A DNA stretch of 31,568 nucleotides from RGIG3528 sp045629005 (GCA_045629005.1 JAZQQJ010000069.1:1-31568); one strand, 5' to 3'. Positions 15,170-23,389 are shown, numbered from the stretch's first letter. A program made the numbers and translations. Notes: generated from the sequence alone by a model not told the origin.

Positions 15170-16564
15170 ATGAAAAACTTTATGGATAAAGATTTTCTTT
15201 TATCTACGGAAACAGCTAAAACCCTCTTCAATGATTATGCTGCAAAGATGCCTGTCATCGACTATCACTGCCACATAAATCCTAGGGAAATCGCTGAAAA
15301 CAGAAAATTCGAAAACATTACACAGGTATGGCTTGGCGGCGATCACTACAAGTGGCGTCAGATGCGTTCAAATGGTGTTGAAGAAAAATACATTACAGGT
15401 GATGCTCCCGACTATGACAAATTCGTCAAATGGGCCGAGGTACTTCAGAAAGCTGTCGGCAACCCTCTTTATCACTGGAGTCACCTTGAGCTTCAGCGTT
15501 ACTTCGGCTTCACAAAGCCTCTTACTCCTGAAACCGCAAAAGAGTGTTGGGACATCTGCAATGAGAAGCTTAAATCGCTTACAGTCCGCGAGATTATTGA
15601 AAAGTCAAATGTCGATATCATCTGCACAACAGATGACCCTGTAGATTCTCTTAAATGGCACAGAATAATCAAAGCAGACACATCCTTTAAGACCCGCGTG
15701 CTTCCCGCATGGCGTCCGGACAAAGCGATGAACATTGAAAAGCCCGATTATTCCGAATATCTCTGCAAGCTTGAAGCAGTAAGCGGAGTAAAAATCAATT
15801 CCTTCAAGGCACTTATCAAGGCTCTCAAAGTCCGCATGGATTTCTTCGCGGAAAACGGTTGTCTTGTTTCGGACCATGCCCTTGAATATGTTATGTTCAA
15901 ACCCGCATCCGAGGATGAAATCGAGAATATTTTCTCTGCAAGGCTTGAAGGTCAGGTTCCTTCCAAGGAGGATGAGCTCAAGTTCAAGACTGCATTTATG
16001 AATGCCGTCGGCAAAGAATATCACAGACGTAACTGGGTAATGCAGCTTCACTACGGCACCATCCGTGACAACAACAATCTGATGTTTTCAAAGATTGGTC
16101 CCGATACCGGTTTTGATGCCATTAACACTTACGGTTCTTCTGCAGAAATGGCAGCTTTCCTCGATTCTCTTAACAAGACCGACGAGCTTCCCAAAACAAT
16201 CATCTACTCGCTTAATCCGTCAGACAATGCAGCAATCGGAACAATCATCGGATGTTTCCAGGATTCTTCCGCTGTCGGCAAAATCCAGCAGGGTTCCGCA
16301 TGGTGGTTCAACGACAACAAGACAGGCATGCAGGAACAGATGACAAGTCTTGCAAACCTTGGTCTTCTTTCCAATTTCATCGGAATGCTTACAGATTCCA
16401 GAAGCTTCCTCTCCTACACCCGTCACGAGTATTTCCGCCGTATCCTCTGCGATCTCGTAGGCACCTGGGTTGAAAACGGAGAATACCCGAATGACATCGA
16501 ATTCCTCGGCCATATGGTGCAGAACATTTCCTACAACAACACCCTGAACTATTTCGGCTTCTAA
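15170..16564 (+). CDS. uxaC: Uronate isomerase (glucuronate/galacturonate isomerase)
   Basis: UxaC isomerises D-galacturonate to D-tagaturonate and D-glucuronate to D-fructuronate, the entry step for both sugars. At 464 residues it matches the usual family length. The amidohydrolase-like metal motif IDYHCHINPREI is at 30-41 (His33, His35). Other family marks are FENITQVWLGGDHYKWRQMR (47-66), HWSHLELQRYFG (about 101-112), LPAWRPDKAMNI and, near the C-terminus, the block from SFLSYTRHEYFRR to the FLGHMVQNISYNNTLNYF end. AGGAG is seven bases before the start. It follows the LacI regulator directly, so it shares the autoregulated promoter. It can take galacturonate from pectin and glucuronate freed by the GH115 enzyme encoded in this window. 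Confidence 0.96.
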   Translation: MKNFMDKDFLLSTETAKTLFNDYAAKMPVIDYHCHINPREIAENRKFENITQVWLGGDHYKWRQMRSNGVEEKYITGDAPDYDKFVKWAEVLQKAVGNPLYHWSHLELQRYFGFTKPLTPETAKECWDICNEKLKSLTVREIIEKSNVDIICTTDDPVDSLKWHRIIKADTSFKTRVLPAWRPDKAMNIEKPDYSEYLCKLEAVSGVKINSFKALIKALKVRMDFFAENGCLVSDHALEYVMFKPASEDEIENIFSARLEGQVPSKEDELKFKTAFMNAVGKEYHRRNWVMQLHYGTIRDNNNLMFSKIGPDTGFDAINTYGSSAEMAAFLDSLNKTDELPKTIIYSLNPSDNAAIGTIIGCFQDSSAVGKIQQGSAWWFNDNKTGMQEQMTSLANLGLLSNFIGMLTDSRSFLSYTRHEYFRRILCDLVGTWVENGEYPNDIEFLGHMVQNISYNNTLNYFGF

Positions 16565-16573
16565 AAAAATAGC

Positions 16574-16612
16574 GACCTGAAGCAGGCCCCCGCCCGCCTC
16601 GGGTCTTTTTTT
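16574..16612 (+). terminator. Rho-independent terminator of lacI-uxaC
   Basis: GACCTGA (16574-16580) pairs with TCGGGTC (16599-16605), and GGC with GCC stacks on it past a four-base bulge (loop 16588-16595). Seven T residues follow (16606-16612). Its T-run is one arm of a shared 14-bp palindrome centred at 16620. Confidence 0.8.
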
Positions 16613-16627
16613 ATGCCCAAAGGGCAT

Positions 16628-16664
16628 AAAAAAAGCCCGGAGCGGGTGTAAGCCTGCTTCAGGC
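16628..16664 (-). terminator. Rho-independent terminator of the ABC transporter operon
   Basis: On the minus strand GCCTGAAGC pairs with GCTCCGGGC (one mismatch, one G-T pair, 12-base loop), followed by seven T residues (16628-16634). The TGA stop codon of the DUF624 gene lies inside the stem. It mirrors the plus-strand terminator next to it. Confidence 0.8.
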
Positions 16665-17354
16665 ACATCCGTCCGTGGCTTCGTCGCTTTCAATTTCTTT
16701 GAAGGCAGGGAGTACAATGCCGGCGATGGTCATTATCATTACCATCGGTCCGATACAGAGTCCGATTACAAAAAGAATTTCATTGATTCCGTAGAAAAGG
16801 AATACTTCCATCACAAGAAGCACTGCGATAAGAATCGTTCTGCCATAATATTTTATGCCGATGCGACGTGCATTCGTGAAAGCATTCCAAAGAGTGTTTT
16901 CATAACGCGCCTCCAGAGGGAAAACGTAAATCATATGCAACAACGTTACTGCAGCAACAATCATTCCTATTACAAAAAAGAATACTGCAAATGTGTCGTC
17001 ATGTGGAGCAATGCTTAGCTCAAACATTCCGAAATCAAGAACTTTTCCGCCTTCCTCCGATGGAAACGCAAAGATAAAGTCGAAAATTACTCCGAACACA
17101 AGAACCCCGAATATGAAGGTAAGTGCAATTCCATGCTTAAGGTTCTCAACATAGGCCTTAAAGAACTGTTTTATAACGTGTGCATCTCTTGATTCGTAAA
17201 TCTTAAGAGCAACATTAAAAGCAGCCGTAACGGAAGTCCCGACCGTAATAATCGGAATGCAGCCTATGAGGAAGCAAAGGTTCAGAATGAACACGTTTGC
17301 AAGCGTTGTCATAAAGTCATTAAATTTGCCGTCAAGTTTAAAAAAATCTTTCAT
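16659..17354 (-). CDS. YesL/DUF624 family membrane protein
   Basis: The 231-residue protein is mostly hydrophobic, with about five membrane segments (near 20-40, 76-96, 109-134, 138-160 and 185-215). The start MKDFFKLDGKFNDFMTTLANVFILNL and the conserved PIITVGTSVTAAF stretch are typical of DUF624/YesL proteins. These sit beside YtcQ-YtcP-LplB-type oligosaccharide transporters in Firmicutes (for example yesL near yesM-yesN in B. subtilis); their biochemical role is unknown. Here it is the last gene of the transporter operon, 69 bases after the binding protein and separated from it by a strong stem-loop, so it may be made in smaller amounts. The weak ribosome site is AGGTGA, four bases before ATG. 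Confidence 0.88.
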   Translation of the reverse strand: MKDFFKLDGKFNDFMTTLANVFILNLCFLIGCIPIITVGTSVTAAFNVALKIYESRDAHVIKQFFKAYVENLKHGIALTFIFGVLVFGVIFDFIFAFPSEEGGKVLDFGMFELSIAPHDDTFAVFFFVIGMIVAAVTLLHMIYVFPLEARYENTLWNAFTNARRIGIKYYGRTILIAVLLVMEVFLFYGINEILFVIGLCIGPMVMIMTIAGIVLPAFKEIESDEATDGCA

Positions 17355-17366
17355 CTGTCACCTATA

Positions 17367-17400
17367 CGGAAAAGGAGGTCATATCTGACCTCCCGTTCCG
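17367..17400 (-). other. Intercistronic stem-loop between the binding-protein and DUF624 genes
   Basis: GGAGGTCA (17374-17381) and TGACCTCC (17386-17393) form a perfect 8-bp stem with a four-base loop; CGGAA and TTCCG extend it outside a 2-base internal loop. On the minus strand the inner stem is followed by TTTTCC. It could be a leaky terminator or a 3' protector that raises binding-protein mRNA relative to DUF624. Confidence 0.6.
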
Positions 17401-17423
17401 AAACATTTATGAATGAAGTGGCA

Positions 17424-19217
17424 TTACTTTATCTGACATGAGAATCTGAGAGCAGCTGTGTCCTTACTGAACTTAAGGCACTCATCATATCCGTATGCTT
17501 TACACTTCTTAATCATTTCATTCTTCAGGTATTCATACTCGCCTTCACTCTGAGCGTAAATGCACTTCCAGGAATACTGTGTAAGGCACTCTGTAACCTG
17601 CTTCCAGATTGTAGTAAGCTCAGAGGACTTATCTTCCGGTGAGAAGCCCTTTGTTGCAGGGAATACTACATAGTTTGTAGACTCAAAGTATTCGTCGGTT
17701 GTATTGTAACCTGTGAAATCAACCCAGTCTTTCTGGATGGGAGTAAAGCTCTTTTCAAGCTGGGTCTTCCAAGTTTCTTTATCATAAGTCTCTCCGTGCT
17801 TGGAGTCAAGGTTTACAGCAGCAGAATCCCATGTTGTATTGTTAATCTGAATGCAACCGTTGTTAAAGTCTGAAGAAAGTTCGTAAGACTTACCTGTTTC
17901 CGGTGAAACATAGGTAATGCCTGTCATATCATACTTGGAATCCTTATTTGTCTTCTCGCCGAGTTCTGTAAAGTAAACATAGCCTTCAGCATCATAATCC
18001 CAAGTAAGTCCCTTAGGTCCGTAAAGAATTGTCATAGCACCTTCGGGTGTTGCAAGCCAGTTGATAATCTGCATGCAAAGTTCAGGATACTTTGTGTCTG
18101 CACCGATAGTCCAAAGTCTGTTTCCACCGTAAGGGCTCATACCGCCTACAAGTGTATGTGCGTTCTCGGGGCAAAGTGAAAGCATTGCCTTGCCTGCTTC
18201 AAGGTGTTCGGTTGTATTGAAGCCTGCACGTCCCGCATAATTGAAGATTGAGAATAAAACGCCACCGTTTGCAAGCTTTTCAGCCATCATATCGTATGTC
18301 TGGGACATTGAATCGGGGTCGATGAGACCTGCTCTGTAAAGCTTGTTTGTCCACTCAAGCATTTCAAGATAAGGGGAATTGTCATCAAGTGCACCATAGA
18401 ACTCACCGGTCTGTGCGTTGTAATGGCCAAGACCAACGTCGCCGTCATAGCCATAGTATGTTGTAGCAAGACACTTTACATACATGCACATATCGCCATC
18501 CCAATCAGGCCACATTGAAAGTGCATACATAGGCTCGCCTGCTTCGTCTGTAGGACAGATTTCCTTCATCTTTACAAGTACATTGAAAAGATCGTCCATA
18601 TCCTTAATCTGAGGATATCCGAGCTGCTTGTAAAGATCCCATCTGATATCCCATGTATAGAAGAATGCCGAGTGAGAAGCCGCACTGGGAGCAACACCAT
18701 GACCGAAGCCGTAGATTGTTGTGCCGTCGCCGGAAATTTCACGGTTGTTCTCAAGAGCATACTGGAGATGCTCGTAAATATAAGGGCCATACTCCTTGCA
18801 GAGATTATCTTCTTCCCAGTCATAAAGAAGTCCAAGCTTAACTGCGTTCTGATAATCTTCTCCGTCACTTCCCCAAACAACGATATCACCGAGGTTTCCT
18901 GCTTCGACTCTTGTCTCGTAAGTTCCTTCGGAACGGGGAATAATGTTCAGCTGAACGCCAAACTTATCTGCAAGAAGCGCTGCACTCCAACCGCCCTGAA
19001 TGCCGGAGTAGTTTGCAAGTTCGGAATAAACATCAAGTGTAATAAGTTCCTTCTTCTCCTCTTTTCCCGTCTGACTGCCTGTGCTGTCGCCGGTATTGCT
19101 CTGACCGGATGCCGCAGGTGTGTTTCCTGCCTGTGAACCTGTTCCCTTGTCGCCACATGCAGTAAGAGAAAGGAGCATCGTCATGCAGAGAAGAATGCTT
19201 AAAATTCTTTTTTTCAT
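17424..19217 (-). CDS. Extracellular sugar-binding lipoprotein of a CUT1 ABC transporter (LplA/YtcQ type)
   Basis: The 597-residue precursor starts with a lipoprotein signal (MKKRILSILLCMTMLLSLTAC, lipobox LTAC, Cys21) and a Gly/Ser/Thr-rich linker to about residue 50. The rest is a family 1 solute-binding fold with many Trp, Tyr and acidic residues typical of oligosaccharide binders, for example SMWPDWDGDMCMYVK and GGMSPYGGNRLWTIGAD. It is anchored outside the membrane and delivers sugar to the two permeases encoded just upstream. GGGAGG lies about six bases before the start. It is 28 bases after the ytcP-like gene. The ligand is probably a pectic or glucuronoxylan oligosaccharide given the flanking uronate genes; this is inferred. 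Confidence 0.92.
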   Translation of the reverse strand: MKKRILSILLCMTMLLSLTACGDKGTGSQAGNTPAASGQSNTGDSTGSQTGKEEKKELITLDVYSELANYSGIQGGWSAALLADKFGVQLNIIPRSEGTYETRVEAGNLGDIVVWGSDGEDYQNAVKLGLLYDWEEDNLCKEYGPYIYEHLQYALENNREISGDGTTIYGFGHGVAPSAASHSAFFYTWDIRWDLYKQLGYPQIKDMDDLFNVLVKMKEICPTDEAGEPMYALSMWPDWDGDMCMYVKCLATTYYGYDGDVGLGHYNAQTGEFYGALDDNSPYLEMLEWTNKLYRAGLIDPDSMSQTYDMMAEKLANGGVLFSIFNYAGRAGFNTTEHLEAGKAMLSLCPENAHTLVGGMSPYGGNRLWTIGADTKYPELCMQIINWLATPEGAMTILYGPKGLTWDYDAEGYVYFTELGEKTNKDSKYDMTGITYVSPETGKSYELSSDFNNGCIQINNTTWDSAAVNLDSKHGETYDKETWKTQLEKSFTPIQKDWVDFTGYNTTDEYFESTNYVVFPATKGFSPEDKSSELTTIWKQVTECLTQYSWKCIYAQSEGEYEYLKNEMIKKCKAYGYDECLKFSKDTAALRFSCQIK

Positions 19218-19245
19218 ATATTTTTCCTCCCAATAATTTTTAAAA

Positions 19246-20196
19246 TCATCCCTTTACCGCTCCAAGCATAATGCCCTTTACAAAGTAACGTTGCATGAAG
19301 GGATATACAAGAAGAATCGGTATAACCGTAACCATTGATATTGAGTACTTGATTATTCTGTTTGAAAGCATGCCTGCTGCTATTCTGTCAGCCATGGCTG
19401 CATCAACTTCAGAAGAAAGGCTCGTTGCCTGGTTAAGGTATATATACAGTCTGTGCTGCAAAGTGTACAGACCGGGGTTCGAATTCATAAGCAGCAGTGA
19501 ATCCTGGAATGAGTTCCAGTTGCCTACCGCTCCGAAAATGGCAATTGTTGCAAGAATAGGCTTCGAAAGAGGCCATATAATCTTTGTGAAAACCTGCATT
19601 GTTGTTGCGCCGTCAAGGAGAGCACTTTCCTCAAGTTCCTGCGAAATGGATTCAACATAAGTCTTTACAAGAATAATGTTATAAGGTGCAACGATTCCCG
19701 GAATGATATATGCCCAAAAACTGTTTGTAAGTCCGAGCATAAGCATATTCAGGTACCACGGTATAAGTCCTGCATTAAAGTACATAGTGATAACAATCAT
19801 TCTGTACCATATTTTTCTTTTCCACATGTGCTGCTTTGTAACGATATAACCGGCGAATCCGGAAACCGCAACCATAAGAGCCGTTCCGAGAATTGTTCTT
19901 CCGATTGTTACAATGAATGATTTGCCAAGGTCGGAAATATTCAGCAGCGCCTTGTAGTTATTCAGGTGAATCCCCTTTGGAATGAAGGTTATCATTCCTC
20001 TGTTTACAAGATCATTATTCGAAATGGTGTTAATAAACAGATAGTAAAACGGGAAAACGCAGATAAGCATAAACAGCGTAAATATCACTACATTGACAAC
20101 GTTAAATATCTTATCTCCGACCGTGCTTTTATAAATAATCAGTCCAAAGCTGGAATCACGCTTTGTCTTTTTCTTTTTTGTTGTTTCAGCGTCCAT
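19246..20196 (-). CDS. ABC transporter permease, YtcP/LplC type
   Basis: The 316-residue inner-membrane protein has a basic cytoplasmic start (TTKKKKTKRDSS), about six membrane segments from residue 34 on, and the ATPase-contacting EAA loop (EESALLDGATTMQVFTKIIW, about 189-208). VFPFYYLFINTIS and the C-terminal YPFMQRYFVKGIMLGAVKG are typical of the YtcP/LplC group. It pairs with the LplB-like permease encoded 13 bases upstream and with the lipoprotein downstream. A doubled ribosome site, GGAGGGAGG, precedes the ATG. No ATPase gene is present, as usual for this group, so a shared MsmX-like ATPase elsewhere is expected. Confidence 0.93.
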   Translation of the reverse strand: MDAETTKKKKTKRDSSFGLIIYKSTVGDKIFNVVNVVIFTLFMLICVFPFYYLFINTISNNDLVNRGMITFIPKGIHLNNYKALLNISDLGKSFIVTIGRTILGTALMVAVSGFAGYIVTKQHMWKRKIWYRMIVITMYFNAGLIPWYLNMLMLGLTNSFWAYIIPGIVAPYNIILVKTYVESISQELEESALLDGATTMQVFTKIIWPLSKPILATIAIFGAVGNWNSFQDSLLLMNSNPGLYTLQHRLYIYLNQATSLSSEVDAAMADRIAAGMLSNRIIKYSISMVTVIPILLVYPFMQRYFVKGIMLGAVKG

Positions 20197-20209
20197 CTTT
20201 CCTCCCTCC

Positions 20210-21688
20210 TTAAATTATGCTTTCGCCACGTATAATCTTCGACACACTGTTAGCAAAGAAAAGAAGTGTAACGCTTATAAGTGACTTTGCCATTGATACT
20301 ACAGTTGAAAGAGGAATCTGACCGCCGCCTATTCCAAGGTTATAAACATAAAGATCAAGCACTTCCAAAGTGTCCTTGTTTATGGCATTTGAGAACACAA
20401 GATACTGCTCCATTCCGTTTGAAAGAATGTTTGCTATAGAAAGCATAAGCATTACGCAGTATGTTGGAACAAGTGCAGGCACGGTAATGTGAACCATGCG
20501 TTTGAAACGTCCCGCACCGTCAACCATTGCTGCTTCATAAAGGCTTTGATCCACTCCCGAAATTGCAGCAATGTAGACAATAGCGCTCCAGCCAAGGCCC
20601 TTCCATGTTCCCCAGAGGAGCATCTTAATCCATGACAAGTCATCATTCTGAAGATAGTTTGTGTTGGCAATTGTTCCGGCAATCTGCTCAATAAGGTCAT
20701 TTACAAAACCTTCTGTTGAGAAAAGAGCAAGAGCAATCGCATATACAAGTACCCATGAAATAAAGTTTGGAATTGTTGTAAGAATCTGAACGGTTTTTCT
20801 GAAACCGGTACTTCTGATTTCGGAAAGAAAAACCGCGAAAGCAATGGGCAGCCAGCTTGTAAGTATGCCAAGTCCCGACATCGCAAGTGTATTCTTAAGC
20901 ACACGGAATATGTCCGAACGCGTTACTTCACTTTCAAAAAGGAATTTAAACCACTGAAAGCCTACAAATGTATCTTTTGTAAGTTCTCCGCCGGCTTTAT
21001 AGTCAAAGAAGGCATATCGCCAACCCCACAAAGGCAAATAGGAAAAAATGAAAGAAATAAGAAGTATGGGAAGCATATACAGGAAAAGCTTGTAACGCTC
21101 AAGCATCTCCGATTTTGATTCCTTTTCACATTTTATTTCTCCAATGAGAAGAATAACCGAGAGCAGAAGTATTAATCCTGCGGCAATTGCCATGAAGTAG
21201 AAGCTCCAGCCTTCGGTTCTCGGGCCAAGCTTATTGGCTTTTCCCGATGCCTCAAGTTCCGCAGCAACTCTCACATATGCGTTATGAACACCGAGAAGGC
21301 CTCCACCGATTATTATTGAGCCTGATATCGGGAAAACGATGCCTCTCATTCTCATCCTGTTGTTTCCGAGTGACATGCATCCGCCTATGCCGCACACTAT
21401 AACGCCAAGGACAATAACAATGCTTGAAACCTGAAGAAGTCTGAAGGTACCTTCCGTAACCCATGCCTTTGTAAAGCCCTGTCCTATTTTTGAAACAAGA
21501 TTGTTGTAAGAAACGGCAGAAGTAAACACAGAACAGTATTTGCTTATTTTTTCAACTATTCTTCCCGGATTAAACGCAGGAAGAAACAAGGCTGCAACAA
21601 AAAACAGAATCAACCCGCGCTGAAACCAGTATATTATGTTGAAAGGCTTTAACGGCCTTGAAATGATTGTCTTTGAGTCAGTATTCAC
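20210..21688 (-). CDS. ABC transporter permease, LplB type, with a long N-terminal membrane extension
   Basis: The C-terminal part, from about residue 195 (LERYKLFLYMLPILLISFIFSYLPLWGWRYAF), is a normal LplB-like CUT1 permease with six membrane segments. Its EAA loop is YEAAMVDGAGRFKRMVHITV (384-403). The first 190 residues are extra: about four more membrane segments (near 20-40, 84-106, 115-135 and 162-183). LplB proteins are usually about 300-330 residues, so 492 is unusual. The start codon is GTG, with GGAGG six bases upstream. It is the first gene of the transporter operon. The permease assignment is firm; what the extension does is unknown. Confidence 0.92.
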   Translation of the reverse strand: MNTDSKTIISRPLKPFNIIYWFQRGLILFFVAALFLPAFNPGRIVEKISKYCSVFTSAVSYNNLVSKIGQGFTKAWVTEGTFRLLQVSSIVIVLGVIVCGIGGCMSLGNNRMRMRGIVFPISGSIIIGGGLLGVHNAYVRVAAELEASGKANKLGPRTEGWSFYFMAIAAGLILLLSVILLIGEIKCEKESKSEMLERYKLFLYMLPILLISFIFSYLPLWGWRYAFFDYKAGGELTKDTFVGFQWFKFLFESEVTRSDIFRVLKNTLAMSGLGILTSWLPIAFAVFLSEIRSTGFRKTVQILTTIPNFISWVLVYAIALALFSTEGFVNDLIEQIAGTIANTNYLQNDDLSWIKMLLWGTWKGLGWSAIVYIAAISGVDQSLYEAAMVDGAGRFKRMVHITVPALVPTYCVMLMLSIANILSNGMEQYLVFSNAINKDTLEVLDLYVYNLGIGGGQIPLSTVVSMAKSLISVTLLFFANSVSKIIRGESII

Positions 21689-21720
21689 TTTCTTCCTCCG
21701 GTCACAAATATGTCGGAATG

Positions 21721-21726
21721 ATTATA
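21721..21726 (-). promoter_or_regulatory. Candidate -10 element of the transporter operon
   Basis: TATAAT on the minus strand, about 33 bases before the GTG start of the lplB-like gene. No good -35 is seen at 16-18 bases, suggesting an activated promoter. A degenerate cre-like stretch (ATGAAATCGGATTTGT on the minus strand, 21754-21769, two mismatches to WTGNAANCGNWWNCAW) lies about 30 bases further upstream. Confidence 0.4.
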
Positions 21727-21844
21727 TTCCAAACCCAAACAATCTTTTAGAATACAAATCCGATTTCATATAGCTTAAATTTTCGACCTTCCGAAGTGTA
21801 AATACTACGGTGTATTAATTCTTCTAATGAATCCTATTTCGTTA

Positions 21845-21873
21845 TTGTTTTTCGTAAACGGTTATTATACAAT
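21845..21873 (+). promoter_or_regulatory. Promoter of pyrB-pyrI
   Basis: TTGTTT (21845-21850) and TACAAT (21868-21873) are 17 bases apart. The leader to pyrB would be only about 18 bases, too short for a PyrR attenuator. Confidence 0.6.
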
Positions 21874-21897
21874 AGAAAAAATTTCAGGAGGCAGACA

Positions 21898-22839
21898 ATG
21901 CGACACTTAATCAGTCCACAGGATTTATCAGTCAGTGAAATTGAAAATCTCATCAGTCTGGCAAAAGACATTATTGCCAATCCCTCAGTTTTTTCCGAAA
22001 AATGCAAAGGTAAGAAATTAGCCACTTTATTCTATGAACCAAGCACACGTACCCGCTTAAGTTTTGAAGCAGCAATGCTCAATCTCGGCGGTAGTGTTCT
22101 TGGTTTTTCTTCTGCCGATTCTTCATCTGCGGCAAAAGGAGAAAGCGTATCCGACACAATCCGTGTCATCTCCAGTTACGCTGATATTTGTGCCATGAGA
22201 CATCCAAAAGAAGGTGCTCCGCAGGTAGCTGCAATGCACTCACGCATTCCTGTAATAAATGCCGGTGACGGTGGTCACAACCACCCCACTCAGACACTTA
22301 CAGACCTTCTTACAATCAGTCAGCTTAAAGGGCGTCTTGACCACCTTACAATAGGTTGCTGCGGAGACCTTAAGTTCGGTCGTACCGTGCACTCACTTAT
22401 CAACGCAATGTCGCGTTACGAAGGTGTAAAGTTTGTACTCATCTCCCCCGAGGAACTTCGCATTCCAAACTATCTCCGTACGGAAACACTTGATGAAAAC
22501 GGCATCGAATACAAGGAAGTCAGGAGGCTTGAGGACGTTATGCCAGAGCTTGACATTCTTTACATGACACGTGTTCAGCGTGAGCGTTTCTTCAACGAAG
22601 AAGATTACATCCGTCTCAAGGATTCCTTCATTCTGGACAAAGCAAAGATGCGTCTTGCCCGCGAGGACATGATTGTCATGCATCCGCTTCCAAGAGTCAA
22701 CGAGATTTCAACCGAGGTCGATGACGATCCTCGTGCAGTTTATTTCAAGCAGGCAGAGTTCGGCGTGTACATAAGAATGGCTCTCATCCTTACACTTCTT
22801 GAGGATGCAAAGCGTGAAAAGGAGGCGCAGAATGCTTAA
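21898..22839 (+). CDS. pyrB: Aspartate carbamoyltransferase catalytic subunit
   Basis: PyrB joins carbamoyl phosphate and L-aspartate to carbamoyl aspartate, the committed step of pyrimidine synthesis. The 313-residue length is normal. The carbamoyl-phosphate motif STRTR is at 49-53 (FYEPSTRTRLSFE). NAGDGGHNHPTQTLTDLLTI, TMKR-equivalent MTRVQRERF and MHPLPRVNEISTEVDDDPRAVYFKQ are the other family signatures. AGGAGG lies seven bases before the start. The gene overlaps pyrI by eight bases, which couples catalytic and regulatory subunits as expected for an allosteric ATCase of the E. coli type. Cytoplasmic. Confidence 0.97.
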   Translation: MRHLISPQDLSVSEIENLISLAKDIIANPSVFSEKCKGKKLATLFYEPSTRTRLSFEAAMLNLGGSVLGFSSADSSSAAKGESVSDTIRVISSYADICAMRHPKEGAPQVAAMHSRIPVINAGDGGHNHPTQTLTDLLTISQLKGRLDHLTIGCCGDLKFGRTVHSLINAMSRYEGVKFVLISPEELRIPNYLRTETLDENGIEYKEVRRLEDVMPELDILYMTRVQRERFFNEEDYIRLKDSFILDKAKMRLAREDMIVMHPLPRVNEISTEVDDDPRAVYFKQAEFGVYIRMALILTLLEDAKREKEAQNA

Positions 22840-23257
22840 TATCAGCGGATTGAATGAAGGCTACGTTCTCGACCACATTAAGGCCGGCGAAGGAATGGAC
22901 GTTTACAACTACCTTGGTCTCGATAAGCTTGAAACAGAAGTAGCCCTCATAAAGAACGTTAAGAGCAACAAAATGGGCAAAAAGGATATCATCAAAATCG
23001 AAGGAGCTTATGATTTAAACTTCAATATGCTTGGTTGCTTCGATCCCAATATCACAATTGATGTAATAAGAGACGGCAAAATTGTTCAGAAAAAGAAGCC
23101 CGATCTTCCCGATTTTGTTGAAGGTATCATTAAATGCAAAAATCCCCGTTGCATTACAACCGTAGAGCAGGAGCTCGTACACCGTTTCAAACTCACCAAC
23201 CGCGAAAAAGGCACATACCGTTGTGTCTATTGCGAGCAAAGTTTTAAAAAACGATAA
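22832..23257 (+). CDS. pyrI: Aspartate carbamoyltransferase regulatory subunit
   Basis: PyrI binds CTP/ATP and tunes PyrB activity. I start it at MLNISGLNEG (22832), giving 141 residues, because AAAGGAGG stands directly upstream; the in-frame ATG 33 bases earlier encodes only a basic tail read out of the pyrB end. The nucleotide-binding domain occupies about residues 1-95. The C-terminal zinc domain has Cys102, Cys107, Cys131 and Cys134 in the expected C-x4-C and C-x2-C pattern. It overlaps pyrB by eight bases. It is slightly shorter than E. coli PyrI (about 153) but has all ligands. A strong terminator follows 37 bases later. Confidence 0.96.
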   Translation: MLNISGLNEGYVLDHIKAGEGMDVYNYLGLDKLETEVALIKNVKSNKMGKKDIIKIEGAYDLNFNMLGCFDPNITIDVIRDGKIVQKKKPDLPDFVEGIIKCKNPRCITTVEQELVHRFKLTNREKGTYRCVYCEQSFKKR

Positions 23258-23294
23258 ACTATGACCGATTTGTTTCTTCTTTATTAATGGTTTT

Positions 23295-23331
23295 GCCCCA
23301 CGTAATTGTGATAGAATTACGTGGGGCTTTT
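23295..23331 (+). terminator. pyrBI terminator
   Basis: A 13-bp perfect stem (23295-23307 with 23315-23327), seven-base loop, GCCCC at the base and four T residues after it. Confidence 0.88.
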
Positions 23332-23360
23332 CACAATTTTCACATAGTAAAAATTGTGAA
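23330..23360 (+). other. Second, AT-rich hairpin between pyrI terminator and the EAL gene
   Basis: TTCACAATTTT (23330-23340) and AAAATTGTGAA (23350-23360) form an 11-bp perfect stem that starts in the T-run of the pyrBI terminator. It ends 29 bases before the next gene. It may be an operator or leader structure for that gene; no clear promoter was found here. Confidence 0.45.
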
Positions 23361-23389
23361 ATTAAACAATTTCTAATCGGAGGGACACT

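Noticed and set aside
15605..16717. Two long minus-strand frames (148 and 165 residues) opposite uxaC
   Set aside because: They are shadows of a highly conserved gene and have no start signals; the second also runs through both terminators.
21689..21897. Possible PyrR attenuator or riboswitch before pyrB
   Set aside because: The pyrB leader is only about 18 bases from the likely promoter, and no anti-terminator/terminator pair is present.
22799..22831. Longer pyrI start giving a basic 11-residue tail
   Set aside because: It has no ribosome site and reads through the pyrB end; AAAGGAGG precedes 22832.
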